Source: Denticeps clupeoides (Eukaryota > Chordata > Actinopteri > Clupeiformes > Denticipitidae). Taken from it: 64,000 nt of DNA. Each line of letters begins with the position of its first letter. Within the stretch, counting starts at the first letter, position 1. The DNA lies in the NCBI RefSeq assembly GCF_900700375.1, contig NC_041709.1, forward strand, positions 31,351,515 through 31,415,514, written 5' to 3'. Positions 45,656 through 57,449 of the stretch are shown piece after piece. The notes beneath the pieces are model-generated. The model saw nothing but the letters and a program-made list of their open reading frames with translations, was not told the DNA's origin and ran no database searches. Position numbers and translations under genes: made by a program.

Positions 45656-48083
45656 CTACTGAAAACCTTCGTAAAGCGAGAACAGGCGCGGACTGAGCCC
45701 AGCTCTCAACCCCTCGTGCTCTTTGCCCTGGGACGTCTCTTCCAGTCTCTGCTTGTACTGTAAAAACTTGTCCGTCTTCTGCAGAGGATGGGTCAGCATG
45801 TGCGTCTTGAGATTGTCCAGCAGGCCGAACGCCTTGCCGCAGCGGAGGCACTGGTAGGGTCTCTCTCCCGTATGTATTCTCATGTGTTTGTTGAAGTTCC
45901 ACGGGTACAGGAAGTGTTTGCCGCATATCTTGCACTGGTTGGGGCTTTCTTTGGTGTGCCGCCTGTAATGAGCTTTGAAATCTGCCAGGTCGGTAAAGAC
46001 CTTTTTGCACCGAGGGCAGACGTACGTCTGGTCCCCCTCGTCTAATTTTGTGTGTATGGAGATGCAGTCCGACGTGGCAAAGTCCACCTGACAGTCGGTG
46101 CACTGGAGCTGCAACTTCTCGTGCTCCTCCAGAGTCAGGAAACTGAAGAAGCTTTTCCCGCACTGTGTGCACTTGTACGGCCTCTTCCCAGAATGCCTCA
46201 TCTCGTGCACTTTAAGGGACCACGGCGAGCACAACGTCATCCCACACTGGCAGCAGGAAAATGTCCTTTTTGTGCGGCCGCGCCGCTCATAGTTTTTCTC
46301 CTTTTTTATTTCCGTTTCGTCGTCTTGCATCTGCTCTTCAGCTTCGGAAGAGCTGTCTTCGTACTTAATGACGAGGGGGTGGTCTTCTGTATCTGGGGGA
46401 GAACAACGGTCAAATTTCAACAGGTACCCACACAACACAGCTCCATCCAGACGTGCACTCACCACCGGCGTCATCACAGACGCCATCGTCTTCCTCGTCT
46501 GCGGGTAAAGCGGCTTTCCCGTCGGCCCCTAATAAACTCCCACAGTCCACCAGTGTCACCGACAAGCTCTTCAGGGGGACAGGTGACTCCTCTCTTTTGA
46601 AACGGTCAGGTGGATCTGTGAAGCTCGCTTCTGTGGCGCGTGAAGTGGAAGAGCTGGGCAAGTCCGTAAACCCCTAGAAAGCGTTTAGAAGGAGTTCAAA
46701 CACACACAATACAAGTCAGGTGGATACGTGGAAAGAAAGTGGCTGACTGAGGTACCGGTTCAGTTTTGATCTCGACGGGCAAGGACGGCTGCAGAGTTTG
46801 CTGTGATGAAGTTAACTCCTGGCACATCCTGTGGAGGTTAAAAGGAGAGTGTTTATTTATTTAATGCAACTGATCGAAGAAATGTAAGTTGCTTGGGGGA
46901 AAAAAAAAAAAAAAAAATTATAACACTAAGATTTTTTTTCCCCCCACTGCTTGTTCATTTGAACTTTACCACATTTCATGCAGTCATAAAACAGTTCTGA
47001 GTATAGGTCAGTATCAAAAATTTGTCCAAAATGAATTTTAGTTTTTGTCATTATTCCAAAGGATGCAACCCTTTATTTTGCATGTATTGATGGCTCTGTA
47101 CCCCATAACTCCTACGGGACACATTGCATCATTATCTAATCCATCAAGAGTCCTGCACTAACACACACATCCGGAAATTCCATATCCTGGTCTCAGAATC
47201 TCAAACGGGTTTCCTCAAACACACAGCAATCTCGGCCTTTCACTGCCAAGCCACCGGGCGTGCATTCATCTCCATCTCCTCACCGACAAGCGGTGTTCTA
47301 TCTTTTAATCCTACTTCTCGAAACGTTCTACCAAAATTCCATATCCTGGTCTCAGAATCTCAAACACACAGCAATCTCAGTCTCCCACTGCCAATCCACC
47401 GGGCGTGCGTTCATATCTTTCTCCTCCTCACCGACAACCGGTCTTCTATCATTACATCCTACTTATCGAAAGGTCCTATGTTAAGTGCAGCACCAAATAC
47501 TTGTGTTTCTGAGCTATCAGAACATACCTGTGGTGTTTTGGACAATAAATGTGTCGTAATTAACATTCAAACAGGTAAACCACTGGCGGTAGGACAATCT
47601 GATGGGTGTTTCTGAGCAATCACAACATACTACTCGTGGTTTATGGATAGTATAATAGCACAATTATTATATAAACAAGTTGCACGTCGCGTTTGTACAG
47701 CTAGCAGGAACAGTCGCCATAAAAATATGCTGCGGTAGGCAATTCTGCCGCGGTAGGACAACACGACAGAACACCCTCCTACCTGCCCTGGAGCCCCAGC
47801 TGCTCCTGCAGCGTCTGGATCCGCGACTCCCGGCTCCGCAGCTCCTGCCGGAGATCCTCCACCTCCTCCCTCAGGGCGCTGATCAGCTGGCGCGGGGGAC
47901 CAGAACACAGGCAGTCAGCGGGGACCGAACGGACACTGGTGGGCGCGTGTGGTTGCGGGACGTCGGCCGTCCTACCTTGTTGGCCTCGGCGAGTTTGTCC
48001 TCTTTGTCCTCCAAAGTCCTGTAAAGCTCCAGCACCCGCATCCTCAGGAATTCGTTCGAGTCAATTTGGCGCGCCGACTCCAT
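45656..48083 (-). CDS. C2H2 zinc-finger protein C (410 aa), tandem duplicate of gene B
   Basis: Exons: 48083-47976, 47886-47783, 46828-46756, 46673-46463, 46392-45656 (1233 nt; phases 0-2-0-1). Start MESARQIDSNEFLRMR. It has the same modules as gene B: coiled coil (LYRTLEDKEDKLAEANK, LISALREEVEDLRQELRSRE plus the heptad IQTLQEQLGLQ), LKSLSVTLVDCGSLLG, acidic spacer and fingers. The first three finger units are the same as in B, including the unit lacking its second His. The last three differ: CKKVFTDLADFKAH, CGKHFLYPWNFNKH and CGKAFGLLDNLKTH. The final peptide LSPRLFSLYEGFQ is shared with B. Intron 2 is expanded to about 950 bp by an unrelated insertion with an internal tandem repeat. The start lies 626 bp from the divergent start of gene D. 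Confidence 0.9.
47165..47490. repeat. Two-unit tandem repeat of about 165 bp inside gene C
   Basis: The unit starting AATTCCATATCCTGGTCTCA occurs at about 47175 and again at about 47334. It continues through CACCGGGCGTGC, CACCGACAA and a TATCGAAAGGT/TCTCGAAACGT ending. The second copy has a short internal deletion. It lies in intron 2 of gene C, a position with no counterpart in gene B. Confidence 0.8.
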
Positions 48084-48709
48084 GTCCTTGCGGTTTATTA
48101 TTATTATTATTACTACTAATAAACCTGCACTGCGACTCGACGCTTCCGCCCAGCCAGTCGCGACGACAGCCGAACCTCCCGGCGTGACACCCGGCGATAT
48201 TGTACCGCAGAGTTCCGCGACGACCCACACTGTGTTAATTAAACACGACAAAGCAGCGCTGCTAACGTTCCTAGTAGCCCTGATACCCGAATACCGGCGG
48301 AGCGCACTGCCCCCTGGCGGACTGGAGGCCACAGCGCCACGGTATATTCCTCCGAGTGGACGACGCTTTACGTTTCACGGCGAAGGGACGTTCCATTAAA
48401 CATTTCGTTTCGCTTGTTTGAATTTTCGTCTGTCGCGGAGGCCCAATGGAAGTCCCGCGGTCCCCGATGCTGCGTGCGCGGACTCTCCAGCGGACGAGGC
48501 GGCGCTGTGCGCCTCGTCGCACCGGAAAAGGCTGCGTTCACCCCACGCTGCCGGGACCAGAAGAAACGGGACGGGTTGTGATGAAGTCCACGCCGGAGTC
48601 GGTTTTAATGCGTGCCGACTAGCCCGCCGTCGTGGCCGCGTTGATGGCGCGCTTTCACACGCGGGACGCCCGAGGTGCGGAGCTGTGAACGGTACGAGGT
48701 GGAGTTGAA
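48084..48709. promoter_or_regulatory. Shared CpG-rich divergent promoter of genes C and D
   Basis: 626 bp separate the start codons of gene C (minus) and gene D (plus). The interval is CpG-dense, especially 48420-48700, with no repeat insertion. A bidirectional promoter is inferred from layout; transcription start sites cannot be placed. Confidence 0.5.
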
Positions 48710-49538
48710 ATGGAGCCGGAGCCGGAGCTGGAGCTGCAGGCGCAGGTCCGGAGGCTGGAGGAGTGGAAGCTGCGGTCGGACCGCGCTCTGGCCGAGCAGC
48801 GAGAGACCAACAAGCTGCTGGAGCTGGAGCTGGAGCACCTGCAGCGCCGGGTGGAGGAGAAGGAGCTGAAGCTCGCCGAGGCCGCCAAGGTGGGCCTAGC
48901 TGATGGTCTGAGTGAAATGGGTGCAGTAATAACTACGTGGGGGTATTGTGTCAAATATCGATGTTTTTGGTATACGAATTTAGTCCACCGGGTGGTGCTG
49001 TCGAGCGTTTTCTTTAGTGACATTTACGACCTCCCCTCCCGTAGATGGCGCTGTACTGCTGGCTACTTTACTCAACTAGCAAAACATGACAGACCAAACA
49101 CGGCATCTTGTATTTCAGCTGTTTTTACATTATTCACCGACCTGTAGAATATCACAATATATCGTGATTTAATCGTATCGCGATACGTATCGTATACACG
49201 CCGATAGTAACAACAATGCAGCGCTGTGTTTGATTCTAATATTCTCTCTAAATTCTACAAACTTAACGATAGCTGCTATGTTTATCGTATGATTTGAATG
49301 TGTTTATTTATCTGCCGGTTCCTTCTGCAAAGATGAATTGCAACACTTTTTTTTTAAAATAATTTGTAGTGTTAATAATGAGTTTTGTTGCTTTGGTAAG
49401 CAGGTATTGTATTTTATCCGTATTTCTTTCAGGGGCTCAAAGCTGATGCAGCTTTTATGCGTTGTTGTTAACACAGTTCAATGGAAACCTAACAGTGTTA
49501 GCAAAGGAAGAGGAAGCCGGGTTATGAGCAGCCCTTTT

Positions 49539-49577
<39 letters not shown>

Positions 49578-51303
49578 CCATCAGCAGTCTACAGGATGAA
49601 GTGCTGGCTCTACAGAAGCAGGTCTACATTCAAGAGCCGGGCCTGCAGACCCAAATGCCGGGGACAGAGCTTCGTAGCAAGTACTGATTCGTTCTTACGC
49701 GGCTTAAGACTACAGAGTGAAATCGAAACGTTTCAAGCCCCGTCCCTTTTCGCCTCATCCAGGAAAGTCATCGAAAGATCTTACGTGGACCAAGAGGTGC
49801 AGATATCTGAGGCAGAAGGATCTAACAGCACAAGCGATGCCATGGTATTTACTTGCTTTGCGACTATGAAATTCAGGTTTTATGACACTATGTTGAAGGA
49901 AGTGTCAGCATTTTGATCTGTGCGTCCTAATACTATTTTTTTGTTGGTTTTATTAAACCTGTTGTGTAGGCGATTGAAGCAGGTGAAGATCAGGCGGAGG
50001 AACCGCAGATACTGAAGAAGTTGTCGGTGAGACTGGTGGACTGCCATAAAACCCAAAGCCAGTGTGACGCCGAGGAGGAAGTGGACGACTGTAAGTGAGG
50101 AACTTAAGCATTTATTAATCTAAAGGTCAAACATTTAACTTCCCACACAGCGCCCTAAATCTCAGACACTCACATCAGCATTATCCATAAATTCGTGACA
50201 GATCAAATGTTGATTTGTTAATAAAAATCTTTGCATTTCCAGGTGAAGCGCTTCAGGCTGTTCGTGAAGAAAACGAGACTGCAGAGCATGAAATCTCTCC
50301 GACGCCCTCACCGAAGCCAAAGAGCAAGCAGAAGAAGCCCACCAATAAGAAGAAGCTCCCCTGCTCTGACTGCGGCAAGACTTTCGCCCGACCAAGCTGC
50401 TTATTAAAACACCGAAAGCGACACGCCGAGTTCAAGTCTCACCAGTGCGGCCAGTGCAAGAAGAGCTTCTCCACGGCGCGCTACTTAAAGCAGCACGCCA
50501 AGACGCACAGCGGGGAGAGGCTCCACGCCTGCTCCGTCTGCGGGAAGAGCTTCACCACGATGGGCAACTTGGGCCTGCACCAGCGGAGCGTTCACCAAGG
50601 CGTGCGGCCGTACTCCTGCGGCGACTGCGGCAAGCTGTTCTCGCAGACGGGCAGCCTCAAGGAGCACCAGAAGACGCACAGCGGCGAGCGGCCGTACCAG
50701 TGCGCCCACTGCGGCAAGGCCTACAAGTACCCCAGGAGCATGGCGGTGCACATGAGGACTCACAGCAACGAAAGGCCCTACCGCTGCTCCCACTGCGAGA
50801 AGAGCTTCACCTCCACCAGCTACCTGAAGGTCCACGAGCGGGTGCACACGGGCGAGAGGCCCCACAAGTGCCCGCTGTGCGAGAAGCGCTTCTACACCAG
50901 GGTGCACCTGAAGGACCACCTGCGGGTGCACACCGGCGAGCGGCCGTGGCTCTGCCAGCAGTGCGGCAACAGCTTCCTGTCGGAGCAGAACTTCCGGCTG
51001 CACATGCGGACGCACACCGGCGAGAAGCCGTACAGGTGCACGCAGTGCGACAAGGCCTTCGCACAGACGGCCACGCTCAAGAAGCACATGCGGCTCCACA
51101 GCGGCGAGCGGCCCTTCCAGTGCTCCCACTGCGGGAAGAGCTTCTCCCGCTCGGACGTGCTCAAGACCCACTGCAGGATACACACCGGCGAGAAGCCCTA
51201 CCAGTGTCCCCTCTGTCACAAGTCTTTTGGCCACTTAAGCGCCCTGCTGTCGCATAAGAAGACTCATAGCGAGAAAGGTTTCGCCCCCCAGTCCGGCGTG
51301 TGA
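48710..51303 (+). CDS. C2H2 zinc-finger protein D (11 fingers, 515 aa)
   Basis: Exons: 48710-48889, 49577-49680, 49763-49844, 49970-50090, 50243-51303 (1548 nt; phases 0-2-0-1). Start MEPEPELELQAQVRRLEEWK, with a long coiled coil (ETNKLLELELEHLQRRVEEK, then TISSLQDEVLALQKQ). Exon 4 has LKKLSVRLVDCHKTQSQ and an acidic end. Exon 5 has a basic segment then eleven C2H2 fingers, from LPCSDCGKTFARPSCLLKH to YQCPLCHKSFGHLSALLSH, with TGERP/SGERP linkers. It resembles gene A in finger number and genes B and C in N-terminal modules. A GT microsatellite lies directly before the exon 2 acceptor. Nuclear DNA binding is inferred; targets are unknown. Confidence 0.92.
49541..49575. repeat. (GT)n microsatellite at the exon 2 acceptor of gene D
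   Basis: A TG run ends in GTGTAG, which forms the splice acceptor for exon 2 at 49577. It replaces the usual pyrimidine tract. Confidence 0.85.
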
Positions 51304-52570
51304 ACGCCATTTATTCTTTTTTTTACTATATATAATCGCATCTAATGCCGCGTTTTCTTCATTCGGTAAAAGTAGTATCAGTGGACCAGATTTTATGATC
51401 ATATAACCATTTATATGAGCGTGTATGTGGCCACGATGGCCGCCAGCGTGGTGTTCACTATGTTGTGGCTGATTGGTTTCTGCATTAGACTGATCTCACA
51501 AACGTACATCACTGTTGTGTGTGTTTTTTTTTTTTTTTAACCATTATTATTATTGTTATTATTATTAACCATTTATCTGCAGCTACTTGGAACTCACGAA
51601 ACATTGAAACCTGTGTGATAAGAGTCGTGCATAACGGGTTTGACTATCCTGCTGTATTCCTGCTGAATCATGAGATTTGTACAGCAATTATGAATATTTC
51701 AAATTATTTAGAGAATTACAGCATTTATGGGTTTATTCCCCATAATATGTGTGCTTTCAAGGTGGCCATATCACCCTTTTTGACTCTTTCTTACATTTTT
51801 GTGCAGCACTTGGCTTCTTGGCCCACAGGTTTTAACATTTGTTCGCATTCTCAAAAACCTTAAAGCTCTGGAAGAAGGAACAGTAAATGTATGGAACGGC
51901 TTTCGCGGTGTATGTTCCATGAGGGACGTTTAAAATGTACCACCTGCAATCCAGTCAACACTTGTTGTACCAGGTCGCCAGTCATGTTCCCATTTTCTGA
52001 TTAGTGGATATTCTCCTGAAGATGATTCCGGTAGATATACATAAAGCATAAAAAAAAAAAAATAAAAAAATCTGAAATCCGGGTAGTGACTGGTTGTGCC
52101 TCAGGAAGCTCCTTGCCATAAATGTAGCATTAACGTAGATATTATATAAAAAGGGATTTCCTTTCTTACTCTGCAGGGTAAATACAAATATATATTTATT
52201 AAAATAAAGTTCTGGCGAACATAAGCACTCCTCCAGCTGACTAGTGAATTAGTGATAATGGGCCGGCATGTTGTCACGTCTCCGTGGTCCTGGGCGTGAA
52301 TCTCGGCTCCAGCTGTGTATGGAAGTTCTATCCTCGCCCCATGTGGCCACGGGTCTCCTCCGGGTTCTCTGGATTCCTTCTGCCGCCCAGAGGCATGCAC
52401 GGTTGGTGGACTGGTAAGTGGGCGTGGAATGGAATTCACAGGCCTTTGTTGGGGAGCGCCAGTGATCGCGTTTTAGGATTAATGTTTTATAACTGGGACG
52501 CAGTGGGAGTGCTGAAAACACTGTTTACCGAACATTAAACAGCACTGTTGGTTTTGGAGCTTTGATTTCA
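51304..52570. other. 3' flank of gene D; no further gene seen
   Basis: This probably holds the gene D 3' UTR, with a T-rich and (ATT)n stretch at 51520-51570 and an A-rich stretch at 52050-52070. No coding exon or recognised mobile element was found. Confidence 0.5.
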
Positions 52571-52578
52571 TCACCTTG

Positions 52579-52737
52579 TTTTAACACACCTGTGAACCGG
52601 ATGAAGACAAAGTCCCAAGTTCAAACCCCACTTAATACCATTGTGTCCCTGAGCAAGACACTTAACCCTGAGTGTCTCTGGGGGTGGGGGGCTGTCCCTG
52701 TAACTACTGATTATAAGGGGGTCTGACACAGGCCTCC
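52579..52737 (+). mobile_element. SINE-B, partial, at the left edge of the vwa5a duplication
   Basis: CACACCTGTGAACCGGATGA, AAGTTCAAACCCCACTTAAT, GAGCAAGACACTTAACCCTG and a damaged tail ACTACTGATTATAAGGGGGT. It ends where homology between the two vwa5a units begins. Confidence 0.8.
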
Positions 52738-52980
52738 ATCATGCCCCAACATTCCATTGTTGTTCATGTTACTTTTGTATTTTTTTCCTTTAACAGCATG
52801 ACTGTTGAAAGTTTTTTATTTTAAAGAGGTTTATGCACCAAAAACTAAACTAAAAAAGATAACCTAAGTGAAAGTAATTGGTAGAAGCTCGTAGCTGATC
52901 AACCAATTCAACCAATAGTAAGAAAACAAGTTAAGCATCTCGTCCAGATCAACCAGAAAAACGGCTTAAATAAAGTAATC

Positions 52981-53153
52981 GTGTGAAAGAAAACGCTCCG
53001 CCTGCTCTGACCAATCAGATCGCAGGACACGCCTTCTTCCGCGACGACGTGGGCGTGGCCTCGCCGCCCCAAAACAAATACTGCGCAAGCCGGCCTGCAG
53101 AATCAGGAGGGAGCGTCCCGCACCGCACCGTACCCCACATCACCCGTCTACAG
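52981..53153 (+). promoter_or_regulatory. vwa5a: vwa5a copy 1 promoter and noncoding first exon
   Basis: A CCAAT box in GACCAATCAG (53011-53015) and a GT/GC box GGGCGTGGCC (53051-53060) precede a leader that ends in CTACAG|GTAACC at 53153/53154. The coding exon begins after an acceptor at 53439/53440. The exact transcription start is unknown. Confidence 0.55.
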
Positions 53154-53451
53154 GTAACCATTTTAGTTTACTACCTTCTCGTTTACTTTCACTTTCACTT
53201 TACGGCGTCTAAATGAGCCATCAAGCATCATGTCGTAAAGTAAAACGGTCGTCCGATCAGAATGTGTGCAGGTTTTTACTTTGTGTTGCGTGTGTTGGGA
53301 AGGGAACGCCCATCTCCCCCCCTCCGATTCTGGTAAAACGAATCAGGGGTTTACAGTAACTGTTGACCAGCTGGTGAGTCAGGAGCGTCAGCTCTTCTTT
53401 TTTGAACTATTCAAAGCTGGCTTGTTTCCACCTTCGCAGGCAGAAGTCACA

Positions 53452-56400
53452 ATGGTCAACTGCTGTGGTTTGGTTACAGCCAAGAATGAACCAGGTATGA
53501 CGGCGGCTTTCTTTCCTCTGTTTGCTTTTCATCTGCCGTGATATCTGAGCCAATCATCACCCTTCACAGGACATGTGACCTTTATTCTGTGAACTTAGAT
53601 CTTCCTGCATGTTCCCCATTCAGATCAATTGATCTGATCGATCTCGGGCCGCTTATCATGTCACTCAGTAAATGACGACATGAGCCGTTCACATTCAACA
53701 GGGCAGGACAGAGCTAGCAGGGGGGCTGACAATCTGATGTTTGCACGTCTGAACCCCACCCATGTTGCAACAGGAGCAGAATTGTTACTGACTGATGTCT
53801 TCAGTCATGGTCTGTTTCTTACTGCAATGGGAACGGCATTAAACACGCCTACGTTACTCTGTTTTAGTTCCTCTGAAAGGCGTGGAGGTGGAGGTCCACG
53901 TGAAGGGACATGTGGCTACTGTCACCTCCACCCTGAAATACGTGAATGAAGAGCAGAGCCCCATAGAGGCCGTGTTCGTGTTCCCCCTGCCCGGAGACGC
54001 CGCCGTCTGCCACTTCGGTGCCAAGATCGGGGACGCCGAGGTGGTGGCGGAGCTGCAGGACAAAGAGAAGGTGAGGAAAGCAGAGTGATATGGGTTGTGA
54101 TGTTACATAACAAGGTGATACATGTCATGTCAGGTCAATGCCTGCAGGTGGCGTTGCAGGGAACAGGAGCGGCAACAACATGAACAATGAACCCAATTGA
54201 TTGTTATGGAAAACTGTCCTTTGTCCGTGTCTCAGGCGCGGGAGCAGTATGATGATGCGCTGAGCTCAGGCCATCAGGCCTTTCTGCTGGAGGAGAGTGA
54301 TAAAAGCCCAGATGTGTTCCGGATGAATGTGGGGAGTCTCCGCCCAGGAGAGAGCGCCGCTGTGTCCCTGGTCTACATCATAGAGCTGACTGTGGAGGCC
54401 GACCACGCCCTGCGCTTCTGCCTTCCTGCAGTACTCAACCCCCGCTACGCACCTCCCGGTGAGGGACAGAACAGATTCTTCACGAGAGGTCTGAAGAAGA
54501 GAAAAATGTGCCAAACGTGTCTCTGTTGCTTCTCTCAGAGACACGCCTGGCTGACGTTCCTCAGGTGACGTCTGTACCAGCAGCTACGGTGCCCTACACC
54601 TTGTCTTTGAAAGTCCACCTGTCCTCACCACAGCCCATCACCAAAGTAGAGTCTAAGTGTCCACTGGAGCCCCTGACTTTCCTCAATGCGGAGAAGACCC
54701 TGGCCGAGGTAGAGTCTGGGCTTTGTTTAAGCTCCGATTGTGAGAGAAAAGCTGCTTGATCTCCTCCGTTTTCCACAGGCGAGTCTCTCCTCAGGCCACA
54801 AGTTTAATCAGGACGTGGAGCTGCTGTTTTATTACCAGGATGCTCACCAGCCCACTGCTATAGTGGAGGCGGGGTCAGCCAAAGCAGAGCCAGGTGGGGT
54901 TTCCACTCTGGAATGTGTAATGGTGACTCTCCTGCTGCATTCTGAATAAAGGAGACAAATCCCCAGTAGCTTTTTAATCAGTAGTTCATCTGGTACAATG
55001 TCGTGTCTTCACTCCTCCACCCATGCAGGTTCTCTGATGGGAGATCCTGTCGTCTTGCTCAGCTTGTACCCAGAATTCCCTGCTTCGGTCACGTCGTCGC
55101 TTGCCACTTGCGGAGAGTTTATTTTGGTGGTGGACCGATCAGGGAGCATGGACTGCACGATGCATGGTGGGAGTGGAGCACAGATGCGGATTGACAGCGC
55201 CAGGGTGAGAAATAAAGGGTGTAAATGAGACCGTTTATGTTTGGGTGTCTACAGAATGACACCCACGTTGACTGACCACTGAACAGCCAAAATATTAAAA
55301 CCACTTACTAGTGAAGGATGTATTTTATGAGTGTACCTATCTCATTGGGCCAGCATTCAGAGCACTTACTTTAAGGCTGGTTGGTGTATGTGCTGCTCTC
55401 ATTATTTGTCCTCTGCAGGACACCCTACTGCTTCTGCTCAAGAGTCTCCCCATGGGCTGCTACTTTAACATCTATGGATTTGGCTCCCATTACGAATCCT
55501 TTTTCCCGTGAGTCTCCCAGTCACTTTTTTTCAGTACACCCACTTTCTGCTAAAAATGATCACAACACATCACATTTGTTCCCATGCGCCAGGCATTATT
55601 GAGTTATTTCCTGTTTGCTGTTGTAGCGTAACAATTGAACGTTCACTACAACTAAGTTGAAAATCTTGGTGGCCATCCCAATAAGTCTTGGATTGGGGGC
55701 AAATCATTCATTTGGGAATATTTAGTCAATGTCCATTATAGGATGTACCCAAGCTTATTAAAATTGTCCTTGGATTTGCTGAATTCCTGATTAAAGAAGC
55801 TTGCTGCACTTCTTTGGCTTTGATTATTTTCAGATTTAGTCTTTTTTATTCTCGTAATGATTTTGACTTAGACTCACAGTCTTTCTTTTCACTCATCAGG
55901 CAGTTATCATTCTTCAGGTATCCCCAATCCCAAATGTCTGTCAGGTCATAAATGAAAATTAGTACAGTGGTGGTGTACTTCTTTGCCGTGAAAGCTTCTA
56001 TCATGATCTACTCATTGTCTACACTCGGCCATACGTTGTATTTTGACCTCACTCTTGCACCGCAGCAAGAGTGTCCAATATGACCAGAAGACAATGGATG
56101 CAGCGCTTAAGAAAGTGCAAGAAATGAAGGCCGACATGGGTGGCACGGAAATTCTGCAGCCTCTGAAGGACATCTACAGCCAGCCCTGCCTGCCCGGTCA
56201 CCCCAGACAGGTAACACTGTACTGCAGAGCACTTTACTGCAACTTCACTCCGCTCTTTGGCGTATTTGCCTGTGAAACTAATATCTCTTCATTCCATTTT
56301 CCAGGTATTTATTTTTACAGATGGAGAAGTGTGGAACACCAAACTAGTGTTGGATTTGGTGAAGAGCAATGCCCATTCTCACAGGTATGTGAGACCAGCC

Positions 56401-57401
56401 CTTTGCCCTCATCTGGAGTATTTTGATAAATGCTGTGTTATGAGAGTTGTGATGTTGTGTGTCTGCAGGTGCTTCAGCTTTGGAATTGGAGAGGGCGCCA
56501 GCACTGCTCTAATCACAGGAATGGCCAGGGAGGGCTCTGGACACGCCCAGTTCATCACAGGAACTGAGCGCATGCAGCCTAAAGTAAGAAGCGGGTAGAT
56601 ACATTGAGCCAGACTGGTGTGACAATGAGACGGAAAGGCAATTAAACAATGACAAAGACCCACTGAGGTCCCCCCTGAGGTCCCTCAGAGGACCATTGCC
56701 ATACACTGCTCTCTGGGCACCTTGCATGTTTCAAAAACAAAATGGGGTCCCACAAGGTTCCATGCTTGGGTCCTACATTATTGACCTTTCATATTCTTTG
56801 GCAGGGTCAAATTCTCCAAGACAACAGAATAGTGTTTCACATCTCCACAGATTATCCATTGATATATTTAGCTCTCTTCCCAAATGATTTGATGTTTCTA
56901 TGTCTTTGCTGTAATTGCTTTTGCACAACAATTTCTAACATAGACCATCAATAAGGAGAATTTTCTGCATTATCATTGCTGACAATATTATAACTAAGAC
57001 CATCATCTTCCTCTCTTTGTCTCCTCTCAGGTGATGCAGTCCCTCCGCTATGCTCTGCAGCCAGCAGTAAAGGACATCTCCATTATGTGGAATCTTCCAG
57101 AGGGATTGTCTGTGACCACTTTGTCTCCACCCCTCAATGTCATTTTTCAGGGTCAAAGGGCACTGCTGTATGGCCAGCTTAAGGGACAGGTGAAGAAACA
57201 GTTTATGTTTTGTAAGAGTTTTTAACCAATCATAGTGTCTGGTTTAGGGAATTTTTCTCTCTCTCTCTCTCTCTCTTAGAACTCTTCCGATTCTGAGGGA
57301 TCTGTAACAGTGAAATATAACCTGGCAGAGCAGTCAGTCTCAAACAAGCTCAGCTTCAGTCTTAAACCTGCTGGAGATACTGGGTTAGATAACCACACAA
57401 A

Positions 57402-57449
<48 letters not shown>

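Noticed and set aside
49338-49916. Single 192-codon frame covering exons 2-3 of gene D
   Set aside because: It reads through the microsatellite and the intron in a frame that does not give the coiled-coil peptide. The spliced model with phases 2 and 0 gives TISSLQDEVLALQKQ and fits the sister genes.
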